DNA from: Linum tenue
Lineage: Eukaryota > Streptophyta > Magnoliopsida > Malpighiales > Linaceae
NCBI GenBank assembly: GCA_946122785.1
Contig: CAMGYJ010000006.1
Location: 48,876,066-48,940,065, forward strand
Direction of reading: 5' to 3'
Length of the DNA: 64,000 nt
Position numbers and translations under genes: made by a program. Under the pieces are notes generated by a model. It was not told the origin of the DNA and searched no databases. It saw only the letters and a list, made by a program, of their open reading frames with translations. This document shows positions 56,600-64,000 of this stretch, in pieces; position 1 is the first letter of the stretch, and every line of letters starts with the position of its first letter.

Positions 56600-57171
56600 T
56601 TAGTTTCTCTCTCTACCCTCATTTTTCCAAAATTTCCCCTCTCTCTTCCTCTCAAATCCTCTCCCCTCTCTCTTCTTGAGCAACGCCGGCCGCCGGCCGC
56701 CGCCCTCCTCCGCCGCCGGCCACCGCTCCGCCGCCGCCACTGTCGCCGGTCATTTTCCGGCGAGCCTCCCGGGCGATTTTTTTTCGCCCCCTCGCGTCCC
56801 TCACCCTTTCCTCGCGTCCTAGCTACAGTTCTCCTTGTGTTTCCAGGCGTGTTTCTTCTTCATTGCTCGTTTCATGGAAAATCAACTGTAGATTATAATC
56901 GAGAACTGTGTTTGCCTGCCTGATTTAGAGTAGGGTGAGGGATGATTAAGCTTGCATGGATTATCTTTGGGGTATGTACTGCCCTTGTCGTGAATGCGAT
57001 TGGTTCTGTGATTCTTGCTTTGATTCCGGTTGAGTCGCCTGTGATTCAACCGGCTGTGCGTATCACTGTTAGCCTAGGTGGCCTTAAGTGTGGGGGAAGT
57101 GATGAACCCCTGCTGTTGGTCCTGACCAGTTTTTCTTGGCTCCACCTTTGGTGTATTGATTTTGCAGGAAC
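56600..57171 (+). other. Leader of the env-like ORF
   Basis: It is CT-rich, then a GCCGCC-rich patch (56680-56760), then A/T-rich sequence with TTGCAG just before GAACATGTCTCAGG. This looks like a 5' UTR containing an intron. The short ORF at 56942-57244 is not supported. Confidence 0.4.
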
Positions 57172-58230
57172 ATGTCTCAGGACCATCTGTTTGTGCAGGG
57201 TCTGCGCCTGCACGCGGACTACGCGGATCAGTTCCGCAAGGTGATCCGGGGGAGATTGGAGCGCCACTACCACCTCGAGTGGGCGGTGTTCGAGCAGCTC
57301 CACTGTCTGCAGGAGCTCAGCGCCGCCATCAGTCACCGCGATTGGAGGACGTTGCTGACCATCGACGAGCCTACCTACACGGAGCTGGTGTGGGAGTTCT
57401 ACACCACATTTCATTATGACCGCAAGAAGGCCCGGGACGCCTATGCGGTGACATTCAGGATGGGTGGCCATCACAGGGAGCTGACCATCGACGGGTTGGC
57501 CTACGCTTTGGGGATCGAGTACCACCCGTTCGATGCCCATGAGATCGAGATCGCCAACCCGACCGACTGGAACCAGGATGGGTTCTACCGCCGGATAGCC
57601 AGGCGCGCTCATGGATACGACTACTTCGATGATGGCCAGACCTACGTCAGCACCCTCAAGCCGCAGTGGCACATCCTGAACCTGCTGATAACCCGCTCTA
57701 TCGTCCCCAACGCCACCGGCTCGCATAAGATTTCAAAGCGGGTGTTGTATGCCATGTACTCGATTGGGTACCCGGAGCACATGCTCCACTTGGGATCTTT
57801 CGTGGCCACCACCTTCTCCCGGTGCCACGGACATCCCACCCACCTCTTCTGTGGTCCCCTGATCACACGGTTGGCGTGGCATTTCGACATCAGCTTCCAG
57901 GGGCTTCATGATGCGTCTGCACGGGGCGGATCCGCACCCCTCAGCCGGGACGTGCTCCACAGCGCCCGCCTCCTGGCCACTGATGACATCCGTACATGGG
58001 TGGACGGGCTTTCTATGCCCCCCGAGGAGGTGATCGATCTCGATGAGGACGAGGAGGATGCTGACTATTCAGGCGAGGAGGTGGATGAGGATGCTGATGA
58101 TGATGATGACGGCGCCATGGATGCCGATGAGCCGGAGCCCTCGCTCTCCCCACCTGGGGACCTTCGGCCTCGACAGAGTTTGTATGCTAGGTCTGATTGT
58201 ATGAACCCAAGTACAGAGTTTGTGAATTGA
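57172..58230 (+). CDS. Element E env-like ORF (ATHILA ORF-1 type, 352 aa)
   Basis: It starts MSQDHLFVQGLRL just after a splice-acceptor-like TTTTGCAG. The middle contains LTIDEPTYTELVWEFYTTF, VTFRMGGHHRELTIDGLAYAL, LNLLITRSIVPNATGSHK, KRVLYAMYSIGYPEHMLHLG and FCGPLITRLAWHFDI, the pattern of the ORF found downstream of pol in Athila elements. Residues about 284-325 are almost all Asp/Glu. The last 16 residues come from LTR sequence fused in by the deletion at 58179, so the true C-terminus is lost. No clear signal peptide or transmembrane segment is visible, so the envelope role often proposed for this position is not supported here. Confidence 0.75.
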   Translation: MSQDHLFVQGLRLHADYADQFRKVIRGRLERHYHLEWAVFEQLHCLQELSAAISHRDWRTLLTIDEPTYTELVWEFYTTFHYDRKKARDAYAVTFRMGGHHRELTIDGLAYALGIEYHPFDAHEIEIANPTDWNQDGFYRRIARRAHGYDYFDDGQTYVSTLKPQWHILNLLITRSIVPNATGSHKISKRVLYAMYSIGYPEHMLHLGSFVATTFSRCHGHPTHLFCGPLITRLAWHFDISFQGLHDASARGGSAPLSRDVLHSARLLATDDIRTWVDGLSMPPEEVIDLDEDEEDADYSGEEVDEDADDDDDGAMDADEPEPSLSPPGDLRPRQSLYARSDCMNPSTEFVN

Positions 58231-58831
58231 TTATATTCGATTGAGGTTTGAATGATTGAATGACTTGAATCCTGATCAAATTCCTGTTGTTTCTGCTTTG
58301 ACCTAGAATGAGAATATCTGCATAGGTTGATAGAGTATCCTTAATCGAAGGTGGCGAATTGGTGACTTTAGTCGAGGAGCCAATTCGCTATTCTGTACCG
58401 AACTCAATTCGGTAGTGGAGGTTTGGTTCGCTAGGGCCTCAATCTGTTTACTCCGGTGGAGGCTAGTCGCCCGCTAGAGACTCAGATTGAGAGGGTGTGA
58501 AGACCTTTAGTCGAGACTTCAGACTAATTAAGAACCTTCCGCAGTATAACTTTCATGAAAACTGAACTTGGTAAATTGCAATCCGACTTAACTGCAGTCT
58601 AGGGGGAACCATATCCGGGTGACCTCTCTTGACTTGACAACAACCGTTTACTTGCTTTGTGTTTTTGTTTGTTTGAATCTGCACTAAAAGTTCACTGCTA
58701 GATAACGAGAATTCACCGAGTAGTCATCACATCTAGGACCCGAGTTGACAGTAAAACCCAAACCTGCTATACTACGCTTTAGGAAGTGGTTACACTTGGC
58801 CATTTTCTAGAGTGACAGTAGGAGTGAGTCA
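58179..58831 (+). mobile_element. Element E 3' LTR (3' part only)
   Basis: It is homologous to 49631-50282 and ends GTGAGTCA at 58831. Its start is fused to the env-like ORF at CGACAGAG/TTTGTATGC. The polypurine tract and U3 are missing. Confidence 0.9.
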
Positions 58832-58844
58832 ACACACTATGTCA

Positions 58845-58990
58845 CTACAGTGATAGATCTACCTCTGTAGCGATAGATTTACCACTGCAGTGATATATCT
58901 ACCGCTGCAGTGATAGATCTACCGCTGCAGTGATAAACACACTATGTCACTGCAATGATAGATCTACCACTGCCGTGATAGACACATTAT
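58845..58990. repeat. 20-bp imperfect tandem repeat (CTGCAGTGATAGATCTACCA)
   Basis: About seven units, two interrupted by AACACACTATGTCA, lie immediately beyond element E. Each unit contains the palindromes CTGCAG and AGATCT. Confidence 0.85.
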
Positions 58991-60059
58991 GTGGCTGAAT
59001 CGAATTCGACCTAATAAGAAATACATTTTTTACGAAACTACAACTGTCGTGATATACTATATTGAAGAACACTAATAAATATATGAATTGTGGTCGTTCA
59101 AGGAGAATTGACTCACCTTAGGCAAATCCTGGTGTCGCCACTATCGAATTATCGAAGCTCTTCTGCAGATAGACGTTTATCGACGGGAAATGATCAAGCG
59201 CAACAAGAAAAAAAAAAGACAAACCAGGTTCGAAGTTGAGGATTTGGGATGAAAGACGGAGGACGACCGACGGGAGGGATGGTCTGACCGTTGTTATGGA
59301 ATGGATGGGTTACGGCGGGAGATAATGATTAGATGCGACGGTGGAGAAGGGTTACGGTCGGGGACGGTTTTAGTAGAGATGGTGCGGGAGGGTTTATAGT
59401 TTCTGAATAGAGAGAGAGAAGGAGATGAAACGGTGACATAAAAAGGGGAAGGGGGAATGAATTTTAAATTATGTATGGGAACTGCTTCTTTCCCTTTCCC
59501 TTTCCCTTTCCCTTTCCCATGTATGTTGGGATCACTAATTACAAATTACCAAATGTTAAATTCCTACCACTAGATTAACAGAAATGAGAATGGACGGTAA
59601 AGAAGGGTGTCGAAAATCATACCTTTTTAGGGGGTAGTCACGCTAACCGGTCCCCAAAAAACATGAACCCAATGATGAAAGCAGCCCATTAACCATTCAA
59701 CAACGGTCCTTTCTACTCTAACAGCCGGGGAGGAGAAGTTGGGAGTAGCCGAGCGACAACTTGAGGGAGACGAAAGGTTTGAGGGGATTAATTGAGGGAT
59801 TTCTTTTAATTTTTAATTGACTTGGGACATAAAATAATTAAAAAGGAATTAATGAGGGGTAAATGGGTCATTTCATAGCTCATTAAGCGACCACTTAATA
59901 GATAATTAGATGGAAGAATATATTTGTTGCGTTTTTAATAGTAGAATGATATATATGTTTGTGCAAAAATTTAATAGATGGATATGTTTGTTAATTTGAA
60001 ATAGTAGAAGGGCACGAAATGCTATAAACCCTTTCTTTTATGATTATTTAGTACATTTC
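58991..60059. other. Flanking sequence with no recognised gene
   Basis: Contains a CCCTTT microsatellite at 59487-59518 and ordinary A/T-rich DNA. Nothing else is supported. Confidence 0.5.
59487..59518. repeat. (CCCTTT)n microsatellite
   Basis: Five consecutive TTTCCC units. Confidence 0.95.
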
Positions 60060-61155
60060 GGGGTCGTTTGGATGAGTTATGAAATGGAGTGTGGTATTTG
60101 TGCACAAACAACTCATTTTTAAGAAGTGTAGTATTTCAAAGTTATTTGAGATTGGAATGTGGTATTTTAATTTTAATTGTCTTGTTTGGTTGAAAGGGTT
60201 ATTTGTATATGGTATTTCATATACAAAATCAAAATTAGTTTCTCACCCTCCACCGCTCACTAATCATCTTCTTCCCCTCCTCTTCTCCGGCAAAACAAAC
60301 TGGCCGAGATAATCCTCAACCCCTCCTCTCTCCTCTTCTTATTCGGCAAAATCACATAAACGAGACCCATCTTCGTCGCCTCTTGTCTTCTAACATCAAC
60401 CCTAATAAGAATTCATCCTTTTGGTGAAGAAATTCCAAAGCAATCGTTGGCTATATCATATCCCCCAATAATCAATCAATCTGATTTCCAACATCAAGAA
60501 ACAATTAACCACAGCTACAACAAATGCTTTCTCACTAAGACAGGCGGAGAGCAGAGGAGATTGAATCGGGCTAATTGGAATATGGAGCAAGGCAGCAGAC
60601 CTTCCAACTCGTCCTCATCCTAGTGCTCGACGACATCATCTTCATCAGTTTCGAAGCCCTCGAATTGCGAATTTTAGGAGGCGGACTGCGGGAGGAGAAA
60701 CGAGAAGAGGGAGATCGACAATTCCCCCAGTAGCCGCCACTACACTCGCCTCCGTTCGCCGCCGCCGCTAGACTCGCCTCTGTTCTCCTCGCAACATTGG
60801 ATTGAGCCTACTCATTTTGATCCGCATAAAGAAAGGAACTCAAAGGTAGCAGAATAATTAATTTTGGCGGCGTCGATTTTGCTATGTTGCCATGGATGGA
60901 TTCGAAGAAGAAGGAAGGAGAGAGGAGAGAGGAAAGGGCAGAAAGGGTTGATATAATGGGTGAACGCGTTATTTCACAATAACACCATCACCCCCAGTTA
61001 TTTCCTTTAACGCGTTTATGCGTTATTTGCAAATAACCCGTCCCCAAATAACCCATCCCCACATTATGGACCAAAACGCATTATTTCAGCTCAAATACCT
61101 CAAAATGAATTATTTGGGCACAAATACCTCATAAAAAATGCATCCAAACGACCCC
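60060..61155. mobile_element. PIF/Harbinger (Tourist)-like non-autonomous element
   Basis: The terminal inverted repeats are GGGGTCGTTTGGATG at 60060 and CATCCAAACGACCCC ending at 61155, 15 of 15 matching. They are flanked by a 3-bp TTC on both sides (60057-60059 and 61156-61158). Subterminal sequence is also partly inverted (TTATTTG..CAAATA motifs). No transposase is present. Three-base duplications and GGG/CCC ends fit Harbinger, although TTC is not the usual TWA target. Confidence 0.8.
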
Positions 61156-61158
61156 TTC

Positions 61159-62040
61159 AAGTATTATTGTGGTATTACTTTGGTGAGGTATTTTGACAAA
61201 AAATTAACTTTTAATTCAAAAATAATATTTTTCAGATGAATCAATTGAATCACGATCGTACAACGAAATACTTTACCGTTATTTTTTTTTTAATATTATC
61301 ACCTCCAGTTTTACAAACCATGAAATTCAGCCATGTGTAACCAGTTAGATCTTTGATCCACCGGCAAAAAGTTCGACCCATCGGGATTGTCACGGTGTAC
61401 TTCCATCTTCTGCGCGTTGGGCATATCTGAGTGGACAAAATAAATGTGAAGTACCCAAGAAAATTTGCCATCATCTTAAACCAATCTAGCTAATTGGCGT
61501 TAACTAGAATTAAATGTGAAATACTAGACTTCTTATCATAATCTAACCCTCTGAATGAAAATTAGTCATTCTTGGATATTAAGTGATCCTCCAAAAGAAG
61601 AGCACTACTATTATTCTATAAAGTATTGGTGTGTTAAAGTTTAACTTGAAATTGTACCATAACGTTAAAGGTATGAATTGAAATTGTACTACGAAAGAAT
61701 TTGACATTTATATTATGGTACAATTCAAGTTGTACCATAATATAAAAGTACATATTTAATTTGTACCATAAAAATATTTTTAAAAAAAAATTTAAATATA
61801 ATCTGAAATTGTACCGTAACACTAAAAATACAACTTGAAGTTGTACTATAAAATCAAAAATAAATAACTAAGCATTAGTAAAATTCCTCCCAAAAGAAAG
61901 AGTTCCAAGTAGTTGATTAACTCATACTTAATTTTCCGCCTATTCTTGGATTTACTTCGACCGGCCGCGGCCGCTGCCGCTGCTGTTGCCGTCTAGTGCC
62001 TGCTCCACATTAGATGCACAAAATATATAACGCCAGAGAA
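61159..62040. other. Upstream intergenic region of the phytocyanin gene
   Basis: A/T-rich. It includes the repeat at 61640-61860 and a GC-rich GGCCGCGGCCGC patch at 61962-61985. A 74-codon minus ORF at 61250-61474 has no recognisable family. No other gene is seen. Confidence 0.45.
61640..61860. repeat. GTACAACTTGAA / GTACCATAA repeat cluster
   Basis: About eight TTGTACCATAA or GTACAACTTGAA half-sites alternate in both orientations, giving weak hairpins. It resembles 2340-2570. Confidence 0.6.
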
Positions 62041-62046
62041 AGTGCA

Positions 62047-62054
62047 TATAAAAA
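62047..62054 (+). promoter_or_regulatory. TATA box of the phytocyanin gene
   Basis: TATAAAAA lies 101 bp upstream of the ATG, a normal plant spacing for a leader of about 70 bases. Confidence 0.65.
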
Positions 62055-62147
62055 GAGTCCTTGGATTGAGTATCCATACACATCGAAATAAGCAAAGCCT
62101 CAACTGTCTGACACTAATTAAGAAGAAGAAGTCATCAATATCACAAT

Positions 62148-62760
62148 ATGGCTTCTTATCATTCCGGCCGGCCGTATTTGTTGGTGGCGGTGTTGGCGAT
62201 GGCGGTGGCCACCGTGGTTGTGGCTCAACAGAGGTCTCCGAGGCAGTACGCGGTTGGGGGCCAGGCTGGCTGGACTGTCAATTTCAACTATCTGCGTTGG
62301 GCCAGTGGCAAGGACTTCCGCGTTGGAGATTCACTTGGTATATTACATCTTTATTTATAACTCCACAAATATCCTTCATTTATATACGAAAATAATTTAC
62401 ATTAATAAAAGGAAATTACATTCTCGTCATCGATCTATCTTCTTCTTGTGCTTGGAAACAGTTTTCAACTATCCAAAGGGCGCCCACAACGTGATGAAGG
62501 CAAACCGGACGGAGTTCAAGACGTGCACCGTCCCACAAGGCCGGGACGACCTTCTCACTTCTGGAAACGATACCGTTGTGCTGGAGAGCCCAGGGAACAA
62601 GTACTACTTCTGCGGCGTGGCGAGTCACTGCGCGGAGCTTGGACAAAAGCTGGCCATAACTGTGAGACCCCAATCGACCATGGCACCCGTCGGCGCTCCT
62701 TCTCCGAGTCAGGCCGCGGCCCAGGGTCGACCAAGTTTTGCTTTTGGCTTTTTCTGGTGA
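62148..62760 (+). CDS. Phytocyanin (plastocyanin-like blue copper protein), two exons
   Basis: Exon 1 is 62148-62337. Intron 62338-62461 has GT..AG ends and exon 2 is 62462-62760, giving 162 residues. The intron lies in phase 1 after GDSL, the usual phytocyanin intron position. Residues 1-26 form a signal peptide ending VVVA. The cupredoxin domain (about 33-131) has YAVGGQAGW, WASGKDFRVGDSL and YPKGAHNV. Probable copper ligands are His72, Cys114 and His119, with Gln125 as axial candidate. Cys85 and Cys120 would form the disulfide. The spacing His119 to Gln125 is one residue longer than in classic stellacyanins (HCxxGQ). The product is predicted to be secreted or apoplastic and to carry one electron. 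The C-terminal tail is short, Pro/Ala/Ser-rich and ends in a hydrophobic segment, possibly a weak GPI-type signal. This is the only clear host gene here. Confidence 0.88.
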
Positions 62761-63590
62761 TGTTGTGGTAGTTAATTAAAGCATCTGGACTTATCGGCAT
62801 TTTATGTAATGGAGTAGTGACAAAGAATAAGACTAGTATAACTCTCTCACCCTCTACAATAGGTGGAGACACTTTATTTACGTGATATCGTCATTAGGTG
62901 AAGAGGGTGAAAATCAGCAACTCTAAATTTCAAGCATTTTTCTTCTGTTTATTTGATTCCGACTATCATTTTACTGAGAATCAAGTCTCTTGACATCTCC
63001 AGTGGGGACAAAACACATAATTCACGCATGTTTTTATTTATTCACATAAATTTGAGTATGTATTCAAGACCTATTTTCATTATCACATACGATAAGAGTA
63101 TTGATTATTCACAAAATTGTAAAATCAAATTTTAAATTATGAAACATATAAAAATGGATGTCACTGTGTATATTATATGATCAATACAACACATTTTTTA
63201 AGATTAATTGAGAATTCAAATTTAATTCCATAGACTATAGTGAATACATATTTTTAAGGGGAAAAAGTCAGATTTTTTATTTACGTGAATAACTTACACT
63301 CCTACGTAAATAACTATAGTATTACGTGAATAAGCACCAAATAACATGAATGTATAAAAAATACCTGAAAAAGTTGACTTTAGATAGGAATGGGTTAGGG
63401 TGATTACTTGTTTTTTAGTAATCACGGTGGCAACCTCTTTATATACCATTTGATTAATTATTTTTTCTTCTTTTTTAATCTTACGGTCAAAATTCTTTTA
63501 AGGTAATTTTGGAAAAGAAAATATAACCACACCTGATTATTCTATATAATCTACCCAAATCCTAGTTCTACCCTCCCTCTAGCCAAAACC
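62761..63590. other. 3' flank of the phytocyanin gene
   Basis: An AATAAG near 62826 could serve for polyadenylation. A/T-rich with an inverted GTGATTAC..GTAATCAC pair at about 63402-63427. No gene is seen. Confidence 0.4.
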
Positions 63591-63700
63591 GTGGTAGCCG
63601 CCTCCATCACTCCCGTCGCACAAATCCCGCCGGCCGCCTACACCAGCCCCGGCGATAACTCCGTGCTGGCCACCGCAGCGGCCTCCCACCCCTCTGATCA
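63591..63700 (+). other. Possible first exon, unrecognised
   Basis: A GC-rich frame MVAASITPVAQIPPAAYTSP.. runs to CAG/GTACCC, which could be a splice donor. The gene would continue outside the window. There is no family evidence. Confidence 0.2.
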
Positions 63701-63704
63701 GGTA

Positions 63705-63850
63705 CCCTCCCGCTGCTCTCTCTCCCGTTGCTCTCTCTCTATCTCTCCCGCTGCTCTCTCTCTCCCTTGTTGCTCTCTCTCTCTCTCTCTCTTATCTCTC
63801 CTGCTGCTCTCTCTCATCTCTCATGCTGCTCTCTGCTTCCCTCCCTATCT
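63705..63850. repeat. CT-rich microsatellite with CTGCT interruptions
   Basis: (CTCT)n blocks are separated by CCGCTG / CCTGCTG / TGTTG units in about 145 bp. Confidence 0.85.
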
Positions 63851-64000
63851 CTCTATTCATTTGTCTACGAATAGATTTGGTAATTACCATCTGGTAATTT
63901 AGTAATGGTAGTAATTTATGAAATGGTATACTTTGTTTTGGTATTAGTTCATTGTTTTGCTCTATGAAATAGTATAGTGTGTTTGTCATAATGGTATTCA

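Larger units (their letters stand above)
49433..58831 (+). mobile_element. Element E: young Athila retrotransposon with nearly intact gag-pol
   Basis: The partial 5' LTR is 49433-50282. Next come the primer-binding site 50289-50306, gag-pol 50428-56016 with two stops, the inverted-repeat and TATA spacer 56245-56600, the env-like ORF 57172-58230, and a partial 3' LTR 58179-58831. The LTR portions in common (about 650 bp) differ at about 5 positions by eye. Both LTRs lack their U3 ends: the 5' copy at the junction with D, the 3' copy through a deletion that also removed the polypurine tract. Confidence 0.9.

Noticed and set aside
61250..61474. Minus-strand 74-aa ORF with WKYTVTIPMGRTFCRW
   Set aside because: No family recognised, no clear promoter or splice partner; too weak to call a gene.

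Overview
The window is repeat-rich nuclear DNA from a flowering plant. It holds nested plant LTR retrotransposons (Athila, Tat/Ogre-like, Tekay-like, copia), an L1-type LINE, a hAT-like DNA transposon, MITEs, and one ordinary plant gene, a phytocyanin (blue-copper-type protein) near the right edge. No bacterial, organellar, rRNA or tRNA genes are visible. The species cannot be named from the sequence.

Layout. 1-6143: a partial Athila-type LTR, a broken copia gag with primer-binding site and LTR, an Athila 3' internal tail, a LINE reverse-transcriptase scrap, and a small minus-strand LTR element whose coding part is reduced to a gag remnant. 6144-about 12640: a Tekay-like LTR (A1) on the plus strand, split by a 4.6 kb hAT-like transposon (7167-11761) with perfect 12-bp terminal inverted repeats and an 8-bp target duplication. 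About 12500-34230: a minus-strand Tat/Ogre-type element (B) with integrase, a second RNase H, RNase H, RT, protease, gag and an extra ORF1. A complete Athila insertion (C1, 16371-24015) splits its protease exactly, and a Tekay-like short element (A2) splits its gag. A2 in turn carries an L1 LINE (25734-28745) with a 12-bp target duplication.

34231-36582 is intergenic or low-copy DNA with a 53-bp foldback and a duplicated GTACCACTG-rich unit. 36583-49432 is a decayed minus-strand Athila (D) with a nested solo LTR (38489-39827, target duplication GAGGG) and a rearranged 5' LTR. 49433-58831 is a young plus-strand Athila (E), abutting D head to head. Its gag-pol is interrupted by only two stop codons, its LTR remnants are about 99% identical, and it has an open env-like ORF. 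58832-62040 is unique DNA, tandem repeats and a 1.1 kb Harbinger-like MITE. 62047-62760 is the two-exon phytocyanin gene.

The most unusual structure is a module shared by the Athila families: clustered short inverted repeats, then a TATA-like box, then a CT-rich leader. It sits in the LTR and again in the internal spacer between integrase and the env-like ORF. The inverted-repeat sequence differs between families (CACGGCCGTG, AATACCCGGTCGGGTATT, AAATCCCC..GGGGATTT) while the layout is kept. This looks like a duplicated, fast-changing promoter module that may drive a separate transcript of the downstream ORF. That function is inferred, not shown.
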